Origin: Paramecium octaurelia | Taxonomy: Eukaryota; Ciliophora; Oligohymenophorea; Peniculida; Parameciidae | Direction of reading: 5' to 3' | DNA length: 64,000 nucleotides | Assembly (NCBI GenBank): GCA_905182995.1 | Contig: CAJJDP010000016.1 | Location: 620,001 to 684,000, forward strand | Shown here: positions 49,840 through 61,822 of the stretch, in pieces | How the letters are laid out: the number at the start of each line of letters is the position of its first letter | Position numbering within the stretch: position 1 is the stretch's first letter | The notes under the pieces: generated by a model | What the model saw: the letters and a program-made list of their open reading frames with translations, nothing else | Databases searched by the model: none | Told to the model about the DNA's origin: nothing | Position numbers and translations under genes: made by a program

Positions 49840-50854
49840 TAATTTAGGCCTGGCTTATTTTCTTTTATCAGGAGTAATGTCCCATTTTTAAGCATGAAAG
49901 CTATTATCTCCAAATTCTCTATTTTTCTAATTATTTTTAAGTCTTACGGTTGATTTAAAAAGTACAAAAATGTCATAGTATGCTCAATTTCTAATTGTTA
50001 AGAATCCATAGTTGAATGTAAAACAGAGTGGATTTTTATTTGTTAAATATTACATCTATAAGCAGGTTTGTAGGCTAACAAATTTCTAATAGCATCAATT
50101 AAGAGTCGATGTTTAAACATCAAGGTATAATCCTTTAGATATTTTTGCGATTTTCTAATTAAATCTATTTCTATTAAATAAAGGGTACAATTTCCATGGA
50201 ATATATGAGTGGATACCAATAATCATTTCGAAAAAGCAGAGTACCAAGGGACCATAGGTCTGTTTATAATTGTATTCATTTTTGGCAGCGATTCTGGAGA
50301 TTTATGCAATAAATCCAATCTGAAATTCCATCTTTGTCTTAATGTTTGCTTAGCCAATCAGCCAGTCTAACTTCTCCATCATGGATTAGGATATTGGATG
50401 GCTTAATATAATCTCTAAATATCAAGAAGTAAAGGTTTACTTTTTGAATTTAAGTACTTTAATGTTCGACCAATTAGTAAAATATAAGTGATGAGGGTAT
50501 TTTCAGGCAAACAACCTTATTATTTTATTATTTAAAGAATTTCTACAGATTATTGAATAGTGGATAACCTGTTTCACAAAATTCAGTAATTATATAATAA
50601 TAGTTTGTTGTTTCATAATATGCGTGCATCTTTAGTATGTACTGAAAATTGAGTTGCTTAAGAATATTGATTTAGTTACTGAGCATCTGTTCAAAAATGC
50701 CTTTACTTTACTTTTTGTCAATCCTCTTGATCACCTCTTGCTTCTTGGTCTTCTCATTATATCTTTTGTAAACGTGCCTGAATAAACCAACTCCGACTTT
50801 GCATTCATCAGATACTTAATAAACATATTCTCCTATGACTTTTTCGTTAAGCAT
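49840..50854 (-). pseudogene. Decayed protein kinase (ULK/ATG1-like remnant)
   Basis: The start region (MLNEKVIGEYVYQVSDECKV) and YYIITEFCETGYPLFNNLQK resemble a ULK-type kinase. The catalytic HRD is replaced (FKKDYIKPSNIL) and DFG by ADW. Downstream, subdomains survive in different frames: KSPES, then NEYNYK, then TDLWSLGTLLF, then EMIIGIHSYIPW lie in three frames with no intron between them. The last part, AIRNLLAYKPAYR, is the usual C-terminal kinase helix. At least four indels within 150 bp, not all in homopolymers, argue for a true pseudogene rather than sequencing error. The lower boundary is approximate. Confidence 0.75.
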
Positions 50855-50877
50855 ATTAAATTTAAAATAATTTAACA

Positions 50878-51854
50878 ATGGATGAATATATAACAGTAAC
50901 AATCGCTTATACTCTCAATAGTCGAATCGAGATTTGATCAAAGCTATAGATTGTATTCCAGTCCCAGATATTACAATAACTTCGCTATCTTAATAATCAG
51001 CAAGATTGACGAAAAAAGAGAGTTTCATCACTAAGGATTAAGTCATGAAAATCTTGAAAAAGACCTAACCTCAAGAATAAACTGCCATCTAAACCAGAGC
51101 AAATCTATACCTGAATGCTTTCAATTAACATGATCCTTAGGATTTGCTTAATAAGGACAAGATTAGCAAGCATACTTAATAAAAGAATCTACTTCATCAA
51201 ATTTCCTAGTTGCAGTAGTAGGTTGATCATTAGAGAAGGGAAATCGAATCTTAAATCAATCAAATCGCACTTTTGAATAAGCAGACTGACAATTTAACCA
51301 ATGAAATTCAGGAAAAGAATCTCTAATTATAACTGAATTCCCAGACGATTCAACAGTTGCAGACAATCAATATTCAATAACAATAGATTATAGAAAATTT
51401 GTCACTCGAAAACGAGTATAAAAAAAAATTCAATAAATTGTGTTATTAAAAAGAGTCAGAATCTATTACTGAATTAAAATCCAAAATATAAATTCTTGAA
51501 TCTGAAATTAATAAAACAAGAGCCACATTCACTTTATTTTCACCAAAAAATGAAACATTTTAATCAGATACTTACTCTTTAAAAAATAAAACATTTGATC
51601 CTGAATTATTAAGTGAAGATGAAACATTGGGAATGCTATTAAGTTTACTCAATAGAGTTTCAAAAAGTACCAGGATGACTGCAATCTTACAAAAAAATAC
51701 AGACTTTAAAAAATTAATCAAATTCAAAAGAAACCAACCAAGTGTCAATAGATTATCAATTGTCTAAAATAATAAATTTGTGGAACGCCAGTCATCCTGT
51801 AATTAAGAGTATTTCAATAAATTGATAAAAAATTAAGTAATAAAATTTAATTGA
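50878..51854 (+). CDS. Coiled-coil protein, 316 aa
   Basis: The ATG at 50878 encodes only MDEYIT before a 26-nt intron; the second exon then runs open to TGA at 51854, exactly 317 codons. The N-terminal third is polar (KAIDCIPVPDITITSLSQQS). The middle is Gln-rich coiled coil (ESQINQIALLNKQTDNLTNE). The C-terminus has a short folded-looking segment (DETLGMLLSLLNRVSKSTRM). No family is recognised. Its start codon lies only 23 bp from the divergent start of the kinase pseudogene, so any promoter is shared or lies within the pseudogene. Confidence 0.78.
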
Positions 51855-52071
51855 TTATTAAATTCATGTTAATGTATTATCCAAAATCATTTATTGCAAT
51901 CTCATCATCTTTATCAATCTTGTCAAAGAGATATATTTATTTACAAATTTTATTTATTTATTTAAAATTTTTGATATACAATATTTATATTGGTTATCTT
52001 AAGCATTTTAGTAGCGATAATATGATCACAAATAATTTTAATGATATAAGTATATACATAATATATATTTT

Positions 52072-52560
52072 TCATTTTTTAAAATAGTTTCCTCTGCTTG
52101 TTAGACAGGATTGAGGTTCTATTTTTAAAATGGATTGTGTCATCTTGATAGGAGATGTTTATATACGCAAATTCTCCTTATTATTGGATTTGCAATGATT
52201 GCACTATGTCAAACAAATGTTTTCAAAAGAACAAGTATTATTGAATAAATTAGCATAAAGTCTTGATTTTTGAGGTGTTTTTGGGGCATTATCAACTTTA
52301 GGTACTAGACTTCTATCCAATTAACTATTTTATAGAGGAGAAATAGATCTCCTCAATTTGCTCATATTGCTATTTGAATCTGTGATGATTGGTTAAATGT
52401 GCTTTTTAGTTTTAATACATTAAATGATGTTCTAATCGTTCAAATACTTCAGAGATAGCAATTGATCATCTAAGTCGTGCTTTAAATCGAAGTGTTTTTT
52501 TGTTCGTATCTAAGACTTTTGTTCAGGGGTAGTAGTTCTTAGCGATCCACTAAAAATCAT
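52072..52560 (-). CDS. Small hypothetical protein, 162 aa
   Basis: An intronless frame of exactly 163 codons starts MIFSGSLRTTTPEQKSQIRT. It is basic and polar with several Ser/Thr-Pro sites (SISPLQNSQ, NAPKTPQKS, QTSPIKM) and one Cys cluster, CSFENICLTQCNHC, followed by KSNNKEN. That cluster could bind a metal, but it does not match a known zinc finger. It is divergent from the TPR gene with 55 bp between starts. Confidence 0.7.
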
Positions 52561-52615
52561 TATCAGTTAATAAATTAATAATGTACTTATAAGAATATAT
52601 TAAAATTCAAAATTT

Positions 52616-55600
52616 ATGTAATATAGGTCAAACAAGCCTCCTTAAACAGTCAAGAATCAAGTGGTGTCGTTCTTTCCAAAATAAACCTTTTCTCCTGCAA
52701 AGTCACATATTGAACACTTTGTTTCTGAAAATCCAACTCCACATTATAAAAAATAATCGCAACCATACCCACCCAGATAACCATCATTTAATATTTCAAG
52801 TGGAGAAAGCTTGGAACATAATCTCAAAAAAAAGCAGAATTCAAACTTTAGTCAAGAAAAGAAGGCTCAAAAATAATTGTTTAATATTTTGTTTAATAGT
52901 ACTAAGCGTAATGGAAGTTTTTGCAAAGAAATGTACATTTATATTATAATGATAGGAAGAAGTAAACTAAATAAAATAATCCAATCCAAAATTGGTACCT
53001 TCCGAATAAGTAAAAGCTCTCCTAAACAATGCAAAAAAAGTAATCAAAAATAAACAACAGCATGGAGGGATAATAGACAGTGGATATGAGTTTTGAGAAC
53101 CACCTCATCAAAGGTCTTTAAGAACACAGTGGATTCTAGAGCGATACAACTAAACCTCTCGATGATTACAACCCTAGAGCTATAAAATTCTTGGAAAAGG
53201 GCAAATAATTATTAAGAGAAAAGCAAATTGAAGAAGCTATTGAGTATTCTACCTATATCATTTTAGATAATTAAAAAAATGCTTAGAAAGCGATATAAGA
53301 ATATTAGAAGGACATTACTTTTTAGGTATCGGTTATCTTGGTAAATAACTCTATTCAAAAGCAATAACAGAATTTCAATATGTAATCTAATAGGATGCTG
53401 CACATAGAAAGAATATTTATTTATTATTAGCAATTTCTCATAAAAAAATGAATGAAATAGACTCAGCAATCTAAATTCTGAATAAAGTCATCTTAATGTT
53501 TCCAAGATATTATGATGCCTTTATTTATAGAGGCAAACTCTATACCAAACTTAATTAAATTGATAAAGCAGAATAAGACTTCAATATGGCCATTCAGTTA
53601 AGTCCTCAAAAAGGATTAGGATATTTGGGCAAAGCTGATTGTTTTAGAATGCAGAGCTAATATAAGGAAGCCATTAAATGTTATTAGAAGGCCATAAATT
53701 GTGAATAAGCAGTGGGCAATGCTGCTTTGCTGAAAAAAGCAATTACTCTTTTTGAAAGTCAAGAATACGATGAATGTGCAGTAGATCTAAGTAAACTATT
53801 AGAAACTGATCCTACGAATTCTGAAGCCTACTACTTTAAAGGACTTTGTAGATTAAAAACAAGTATTCAATATGAATATTCTAGAGAATCCTACCGAAGC
53901 ATTATTATGTTTTGAATAAGCAATCAAACATAATAATTCTAAAAAAGCTGTTACTAAGTCACTTTATGAAATTGCGAAAATGAAGATTGAATAAAGAGAC
54001 TTTTATGCCGCATTTCATACATTCAATAGATCGGCACTTTTAGATACTGATAAAACCTACTTAGAGAAATTTCGACTATTTACTGAAGTAATAGACTTAT
54101 TGATTATAGGCTGTTATTCATTTGATGAAAAGAAAATTTCAGGAGAGTCTAAACAATTTTCAAGAAATTCAAAATCATCATTAGCTAAATGATTTTCTTA
54201 AGCCTTTATTCTATGCTTATAGAGCTTATGGTCATTTTTGTTTGTCCAAACATCAAAAAGCTTTGGAGGATTATAAATATTTATTGGAAATTCAACCAGC
54301 TGAACCCAGTGTTCACTATAATAAATTCTTATGTGAGGGCATCTTAAAAATTTAAGCTGGGCAATTCAATTCTGGCATGGAATTCTTTCAAAAAGCATAA
54401 AAGATTTTCCAAAAGAAAATGGAACCTTCCTTTTATTAAGGAGCAACATTGATAAATTAGGCCTTTAAAAAAAAAAGTGATTAATACAAAGATATAGTCA
54501 AAGGGTTAGAATTATTAGACAAGGCACAAAGTTTAAATGACTAGAATGCAAACATCTATTATGTGAGATCCATTGTGAAATGCTTTTTAGGATAAACTAA
54601 TGAAGCTTTGGCAGATATTGAGTCAGCTATTCAAAAATCAGAAGACAATGTTGCTAAATATTTTTATTTTAGGGGAATGGTGTATGGAATTCTTAAATAA
54701 TATCATCATTCATTAAATGATTTTAGCATCTGTTTAACATTGGATGAAACTCTTCCTGATGCTTATTTAAATAGAGCTAAATGTCATTTTTTAAGTGGAG
54801 ATTCCAATTCTGCCTTCCAGGATTTATAATAATGTATTCATATATTATAAGATGATCCAAGAATGCATGTTTGGGCTGGCAATTTTTTATTTGCCAATGC
54901 TGCCATAGAAGATGCAATCAAAGCCTACTCCAACAATAAAGATTTCAAAAATAACCCTAAGTTGTTGCAATTAAGATCGGAATGCTACATGGTTTTAAGT
55001 GATTTGCGTAGTTGTTAAGAAGATATCAATAGACTTCATAAATTGACTAAAGATTAAACTGCAGAATTTGATAAGGATATATTATAAGCCTTGAGATTAG
55101 TGTTTAAGGATGATCAATAAATATATTTTAATGAAGAAAGCGAGAGTGAGCAACACGAATTAAAAAATAATTTAAATAGAGCTGTCAATAGTCTAAAGTA
55201 ATTAACAAGAGGAAAAGGGAGGTTATTTTAGTAATTCCACGTGTTTATATTCAGAGGAGTGTTCTTGTTTCATTTGGAGAAATATGAAGAGGCTTTGAAG
55301 GATTTCTAAATGGCAAAAAGTCAAAAGGAACTTTCAATAACAGAAAAACGACTAAGATAGAGAGGAAGCTAGACTGATTTATTTAGTGATGAAGAATTTT
55401 TTGAACTTACTGAAGACGAGGAAGATGCAGATCTATTAGAAATCTTAGAGATCAAATTTAATGAATTGATTTGCTTAATAATTTTAAAATAATTTAAAAA
55501 AGCAAAAGAGAAATGTAAATAGCTGATTGAAAACATAAATGAGGCAAAATAGGAAGGTTTGTAAATTCTCTTAATGCACATTGAATAAATTCTTCTAAAG

Positions 55601-56064
55601 GATTAACAATCCATTGATTACTAACGAGTGATCTGCTTATATGATGAACCTAAAGAAAATATTATTTGTTTCTAGGTTCCTATAGTATATGTTGATGGAT
55701 TTAAAATTAGATTATCGTTTAGCTTGCCCAAATTGTCTCCTCCATCATTATCAATAGTATTTGATAAATAGTTAATTTAAAATATCGGGGTAATTAATTA
55801 ATATCCTATTTTTAGCCTTTGTCTGTTGAAAATAAACCTGAAGCTCCATGGATCAGAAGAGAACAATAAGATGATATGATTATATTTACTGATAATGTTC
55901 AAATAGTTGATGATATAAGATTGGAAACTGAAATAGAAGATGATGGTAAAACTTAAGCATAATCCTAAATGGTTGAAATTACTCAAATAAAAAATAATTT
56001 AATGTTGGATAAGGATATCGAAGAAAAGTTGTAACGATTTTTTTAAAACAAAAAACAAAAATGA
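52616..56064 (+). CDS. Large tetratricopeptide-repeat (TPR) protein
   Basis: The start reads MQYRSNKPPQTVKNQVVSFF. After a disordered N-terminus and an intron at 52933-52955 (23 nt), TPR repeats run from about 53160 to 55330. Examples are AEQDFNMAIQLSPQKGLGYL, GKADCFRMQSQYKEAIKCY and EALADIESAIQKSEDN, with the typical 34-residue spacing of small and aromatic residues. Further introns of about 22 nt lie near 53870 and 54090, and one of 26 nt near 55790. An acidic stretch (ELTEDEEDADLLEI) and a C-terminal mixed domain (VICLYDEPKENIICFQVPIV) end the protein near KQK-TGA. It is a protein-interaction scaffold of roughly 1,100 aa. The partner is unknown; TPR proteins of this size are common in cilia. 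Confidence 0.85.
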
Positions 56065-56497
56065 TGTTAATATTCTTATCATCACTATCTTTAGATATTA
56101 AATTAATTTTAATTTCTCTGATTTTTATATTACTTTTAATTTTTCGATTTGCAGCAAACTTTTCTTTCATCACCCAACAATGATAAGAAATGTTTTTTCC
56201 AATAATATCCAGATCTTTTTTTATAATAAAATTTAATACAAAACCATTGTCTTTTCATTTCTTCTTATAATTGATAAAAGATTTCATTTAAAGACTCTGT
56301 AATCATGAAATATTTAGATAAATTGCATTTTTTTATTTGTTAAAATAATATCTTAAAGTAATGATTATAATATTTGTTAATATTATGATTACGAGGTTTA
56401 GAATTATTCCATAAACAATATTGTATAGTAAAAATTATTATTAATTTGTTGAAATTTTGGAAAAGCAAATGATATGAAAATATTATTTATAAAAATA
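56065..56497. other. Intergenic spacer between convergent genes
   Basis: This 433-bp AT-rich sequence shows no recognisable feature. Confidence 0.45.
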
Positions 56498-57825
56498 TCA
56501 TTTTTTAAATTAACAACTATCTAAACTTAAATTTAGTTTGTTATTGACTCTCTATTTTGGTGTGTTGGAAAATATTGATTATTTCATTTATTTAGTTGTC
56601 TCCTATTCTTATAAAAAGGAATCCAACTAATTTGTCTTCTTTTGAAGAGTTTATTATTTTGATGATGTAATTTATTAAGTAGCATAGTAACTTGCATTAC
56701 TATTTTCTTCAATCTTATGAATACTCTTTTGTAAGGCATAGTATTTGATTAGTAATCTATCATACATAGTTCTGCATTCCTAGAGTTATTATTCTTTGTT
56801 TTCTCTTTATTCAATTTCTGATCCTAACTCATTTAATGATTTTCTAAATAATTCTTACTAAGTTTGATTAGTCAATTGGTCAATCATTTTAGACATCTTA
56901 ATGTATAAAGGATGATTCAGTATAGATTTAATGTTGAGACAATCATTGCTTTTTAGATTATTAATAGATTCAGGCAATTAGATCTATTGCTTTAAGTTTT
57001 AATTTTCGTACTCCAATTCCATAAGTCTTGCTTGAAACTCTTTCATTTACTACTACTATTATGTATTCTATTTAAGATAAAATATAATACAATCTGGCTA
57101 TTAATTCTATTTTACTCTTGTGAGATCTGATCTTGATTGATCATTGACTTCAATTGTTCATTTTCATTCTTCAAGTACTCACATTATTAGCATTCGTGTT
57201 TTTGTTACTAAGAAATATATTAATATTATTGTAATTTTGATTAAGCATCTCTTAATTCCTGATAGAGTGCTTGCATTTTTTAATGAATAGATTGCTTATA
57301 CTCTTGATCACTTTATCTGATAATGGTTAATTCTAATTGATATTGAACTAGTTTCTCTTTAAGTGACTAACACTCTTCTTATTTGAGACTTAATTATTAT
57401 TCTGTTGTTCTGGCACTTACCTTTTGAGTGGTGAATTATTTTAATTACATAGACACTCTCTACCATTTTTACTGGAATTGCATACTCTATTCCGTTAGTA
57501 ATTTGACCTTCTGTTCAAGTTTTTGATTTTCTTAAATTTGATGATCCAATTTTTTTTGTATGGTGATAAAATTATAATTTGCATTATTTAGCTATTCTTC
57601 ATTTTTTTTTGTTGATTATAATTTTTAGACCAATTCATTATTAAGTCTTTCTGCTTATTACATTTTAATAAAAGCTGTAACTAATTCTTCATCTTTTTCC
57701 AGAATCTTATCACTGTATTCATTGGTCAATTGCTATATGTGTTCTTACAGATAATCAATTTGCTCATGCAATTTTAATTTCTCTATCTCCATTATTTCAA
57801 TTGCGTAATTTAGGTCTTTGTACAT
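56498..57825 (-). CDS. Coiled-coil protein, 434 aa
   Basis: The start reads MYKDLNYAIEIMEIEKLKLH. With one 23-nt intron near 57060-57085 the length is exactly 435 codons. Almost the whole protein is coiled coil (EYSDKILEKDEELVTAFIKM, LKQEECQSLKEKLVQYQLEL), ending in a short basic tail (SIFSNTPKQRVNNKLNLSLD). A CEYLK segment preceded by a Cys pair (HECQQC) lies in the middle. No specific family is recognised. It is divergent from the HP1-like gene, with 68 bp between starts. Confidence 0.8.
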
Positions 57826-57893
57826 TCTCTATTATTTTTTGTCTGTTATATATAATTTATATATATAATCTATTTATCTGTTATTAATTAATA

Positions 57894-58325
57894 ATGCAAA
57901 TTAAACATCCTGTTTTGGTTCTAAAAAAGAAAGTAAAGGAAAGAATAGAATATAAAATAAAATGGAATACTGGTTCAATTACGTATGAACCAATGGTTGA
58001 ACTCACACCAGAAATGCTTAGTTTAGTCAATCAATGGGAATTGAAGGAACATAGCAAAATGAATGTCAAGTCCATTGAAAAGAACAATACTAAAATAACA
58101 AAAATAATTGAAGAACAATTGAGGTACAAAATGGAAGTTGAAAAACCGAATCTTAGTCCTCATAAGGAGAGAAGCTCAGAAAAGGGATATGTAAAATCTT
58201 TAAGAAAGAATGATGGAAGAATAGAATTTTGGATATATATACATGACGAAGGTATAGAGAGATGGGTTACTTTGGAAGAAGTCAAAAATAGAATGCCAAT
58301 AGCCTTGTGTGATTATCTTTTATAA
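57894..58325 (+). CDS. HP1-like protein with chromo and chromoshadow-like modules, 143 aa
   Basis: This intronless frame encodes a 143-aa protein. Residues 4-50 (HPVLVLKKKVKERIEYKIKW, then NTGSITYEPMVELTPEML) resemble a chromodomain: a basic strand, the KW.G/T turn and a YEP in place of the usual WEP. After a helical linker (NTKITKIIEEQLRYKMEVEK), residues 97-143 (GYVKSLRKNDGRIEFWIYIH, then ERWVTLEEVKNRMPIALCDY, LL) resemble a chromoshadow domain. It would fit a small HP1-type heterochromatin protein, which binds methylated histone H3 and dimerises through the shadow domain. The similarity is only by eye and the aromatic cage of the first module looks incomplete, so this could also be another Tudor-like protein. 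Confidence 0.6.
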   Translation: MQIKHPVLVLKKKVKERIEYKIKWNTGSITYEPMVELTPEMLSLVNQWELKEHSKMNVKSIEKNNTKITKIIEEQLRYKMEVEKPNLSPHKERSSEKGYVKSLRKNDGRIEFWIYIHDEGIERWVTLEEVKNRMPIALCDYLL

Positions 58326-58738
58326 AAGATTAAGTTTGGGGGAAAGTGAATATAGTATTTAAAAATGCATTTTAATAATTATCTCTTTTAAAATTTGTAT
58401 CAATTTCTAAGTCATATCCCAAGTACTTCTTATGGAATAATTTAAAATAAAGTTTAATTAGGTATTATTGGAATAATTATACTCATTTATTTCATTATAT
58501 TTTCTAAATGAAATGAAAACCAAAATACAAGTATGATCCTTCTTAATTAAGTTCCTTTTAGTTTTGAATTCATACTAATTAGAATGATTAAGATGAATGA
58601 AAATCAATGAAGAACAATTTATATATGGTTTTAGTTTATAAAAATTAGAATTATGAATGAGTTTCTGAGATGCAATATTTGCATGCAATCGAGCAGCCAT
58701 TAAAATTTTAAATTAAATTAAATCTTTTATACAAATAA
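58326..58738. other. Intergenic, promoter region of RPS18
   Basis: This AT-rich spacer between two plus-strand genes contains no recognised feature. Confidence 0.45.
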
Positions 58739-59260
58739 ATGTCTTTGGTGTTGGAAAAGGCTGATTCATTCAGACACATTATTCGTATATTGAACACAAA
58801 CGTTGATGGAAAATAAAGACTTGCTTATGGTATTAGAAGTATCAAGGGTATTGGCAGAAGATTTGCTATCTAAATTTGCAAGGTATTTGATGTGATTTTA
58901 TTCATTCTATAGGTCCTCCGTCTTGATCTCACAAAGAGAGCTGGTGAATTGACTGATGATGAAGCTCACAAAATCACAGAAGTCATCAAATCACCAGAAG
59001 CTTACAACATTCCAAGATGGTTTTTGAATAGACAAAGAGATTTCAAGGATGGCAAAAACTATTAAGTTACTACAAACGAATTGGAAACCAAATTAAGAGA
59101 AGATTTAGAAAGAATGAAGAAAATCAAGTATTTGAATTAAATTAAGTTAAGGTGTAATCGTGGTTTGAGACATCATTGGGGATTGAGAGTTAGAGGACAA
59201 CACACCAAAACCACTGGTAGAGGAGGATAAACACTCGGAGTCGAAAGAAAGAAGAAGTGA
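58739..59260 (+). CDS. RPS18: 40S ribosomal protein S18 (uS13), 155 aa
   Basis: Two introns (58883-58912, 30 nt; 59128-59151, 24 nt) give 155 aa, near the usual 152. The start [20 protein letters not shown] and the segments [55 protein letters not shown] and [20 protein letters not shown] are unmistakable for uS13. The protein sits in the head of the small ribosomal subunit and contacts tRNA and the large subunit. Codon use is cleaner and less AT-biased than neighbours, as expected for a highly expressed gene. Confidence 0.98.
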
Positions 59261-59877
59261 TTAATAATTTATTAAAAGTACATTAAAAATAATAAATGGA
59301 CAAATAACCATTATTGCCAAACATAACAATCACTATAATTCATAAGTTCTTTTAGCATTTCATACTCAGCATTTTTGATACAGAAACAATTCGACATCTA
59401 TCTCTTATTTTGCTGACAATATAGACCTGATTTTTCAATACTTTCGATAGGTAAAAGTGAAGAAGCTCAAAAGACAAAATAATAATACAAACTCTACCAT
59501 ATTAAGTTTGAATGTAAGTAATATTTAGTCATGCAATCAATAATTGAATTAATCTATTTCGCTTGAACTCTAATTCAATTTCAATTAATAATCGTAATTA
59601 GTGATTCTAAAATTTATACTCATATTCTTTAAGGAAAGTGGGATGAAATAGATTGCAGTTTTATCCCTCATATGTTAAAATAAACTATTGTTTTTACATA
59701 AAGATATTATCCATTTTTTGCTCAAAAACAGAATTGTGCAATTTAATACTAAAATAACTATATATAATTGATTGATGGCAATATAAGAAAAGAAAATATA
59801 TTTTTAGAAATAAATCTTAGCAATTAGAAATTAATAATTCTAAATATAATATATGGGCATCGATACAAACAATAAAA
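59261..59877. other. Intergenic interval with a weak short frame
   Basis: A 45-codon ATG frame at about 59296 (MDKQPLLPNITITIIHKFFQ) is the only candidate. It lacks support, and I could not extend it through a splice. No RNA gene was recognised. Confidence 0.4.
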
Positions 59878-61822
59878 TCAAGAGTAATTTTGCATTTTAT
59901 TCTCAGATTAATTATGATTTACTTGCCCTGGTATTTATGCTATTATTCTATCAATTTAATAACCCTTTTAGAAAGTGATTAAATCATATTAACATTTCCA
60001 GATTATCATGGTTAACTCCTTACAATTTTTCAATCCTTCTAAAATAAACAATAATTATTATGACTAAAACTAATGAATACTTACTTCAGCATTTGTCTTA
60101 TCAGAAAATCTGTCTGCTGTTGTTTGATTTAAATTCTAGGTTAACTTAATGAGGCTTAAATTCAAATAATGCAATACTAACTCATAAACAGTATTATTCT
60201 CATATAAGTAATTATTGCAAAGGTTACCAATAATTGGATCATTCTAAAAATCTTATTATGAGTATTAGATTTACTATTTTTTAATGCTAATTTCAAGATT
60301 TTCTAGAAATGGTTGATATACTTAATTTAATATTCAGAAACTGCTAAACAAATTCCATTAAATGATTAGCTTTGCTTGTACTTATCATAATCATAAAGTT
60401 AACATTGATTATCTCCCTTATTTTCTTTATCCAAAATTTTAGATAATTGGCTGATTTTAACAGCAATACATTTTCCTAATACAAATAGGATCTTATTTTT
60501 GAATTCAGTTTAAACAACTTAAGAATTGATTAAATATTAGGAAAACTTAAATAAGTATCGACAATAGTTTATCTGAAATATAAGAATTTGATTATTAGTT
60601 TTATATCCATCACTCTCTTAGTGAGAGAACGTTTACTACAAATTAATGCTATTAGTATTTTCAACTTAAATATTCAATGGATGTTTTATATTATGTTGTG
60701 GTAGTTAAAATTAATATTAACTTGATGACCTTTAAGGAACATCTAATTAGGCATAACATTGTTTATTCATTTAATTTGCATCATTTTCAAGATTACCTAA
60801 ATCCTAATTGCAATTTCTTTTTAAATTTTGAGTTAAACTTCTTTTGCTCTTCTTTACTTAAGAATTGTTAATCAGTGTATTGACTTTCTTTAATTGTGAG
60901 AAACAATCATCTTGCAAATAACAATAAAAATTTTTTGATTAAATAATTTAATGCTCATACATAGCTTTAACATTGAATCGCTCATGATCATCAATTTACA
61001 AGCATTTTTTAATAAAATCTTTTGATAGCTCAGAAACAGATGGTGTTTAAGGTATAATTAAAGATTTATTAAGAATATTAGATAGTAGGGCTGCTTCTGA
61101 TTAAGCATTAAAAGGTGTTCTACCTAACTAAATTTAATAAGGTTTTACCAAAAAGCATCTCAAAATATACGATTCCAACAGCCCAAACATCCCCTTTTTC
61201 AGAATAGTCTTAATGTTTCAAGGCTTATGGAGACATATATAGGGGAGTACCCACGTTGATGTTTTTCTGTTAAATTTTTGCCTACCATATAGGAACAGCA
61301 AATCCAAAATCTGCTAGTTTGGGATCATTTCCTTTTAACAGGATATTTGCTGGTTTAATATCTCTATGAATAAATCCTTTTAAGTTTATTTCATTTATTG
61401 CATTAACTAATGCTTATAATATCCTAATTGCTTCTGGTTCTTTTATTTTTAAATTTTTTCTTAAGTATTTATCTAGATCTCCCTTCATAAATCATGATTA
61501 TACCGAATCGCAAAATTCAGTGATTATATAAGTGTTATTTGAGGTTTAACATACATCAATGAGCTTGAGAATGCTCTAGTGATTGAACGATCTCAATGCA
61601 TTGATTTCATTTTTAAGCAATTGTTTATGTAATGTTTGCTTCAACTTCTTCATGTCAATCACCTAAACAAAAATATTTTCTTACTTTAACAGCAACATTC
61701 TCTAAAGTTCTTTCGTCTCTACCTTTATACACTCTACTACTGAATCCCTTTCCTATTTCTTAGTCAATAGCATAAGAATAATGGTCAATAGCTTTTCTTT
61801 TTTCAATTCCACCTCGACCCAT
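59878..61822 (-). CDS. ULK/ATG1-like serine/threonine kinase, about 610 aa
   Basis: Introns of 22, 21, 25, 23 and 21 nt give 610 aa. The kinase domain begins YAIDQEIGKGFSSRVYKGRD (glycine loop) with the ATP-binding Lys in VAVKVID. The catalytic loop is FIHRDIKPANILL, then KLADFGFAV and NVGTPLYMSPQALK. DVWAVGIVYFEMLFGRTPF follows. All catalytic residues are present. The order and the GTPLYMSP motif fit the ULK/ATG1/Fused group. A roughly 330-residue C-terminal region is helical (ISQLSKILDKENKGDNQ, HYLNLSLIKLTQNLNQTT), where ULK kinases carry interaction domains. A role in autophagy or ciliary signalling is possible but unproven. The decayed kinase at 49.8-50.9 kb looks like a relative. Confidence 0.9.

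Noticed and set aside
60677..60871. 64-aa plus-strand ORF
   Set aside because: It lies opposite the continuous reading frame of the ULK-like kinase tail, which is open through this region on the minus strand.
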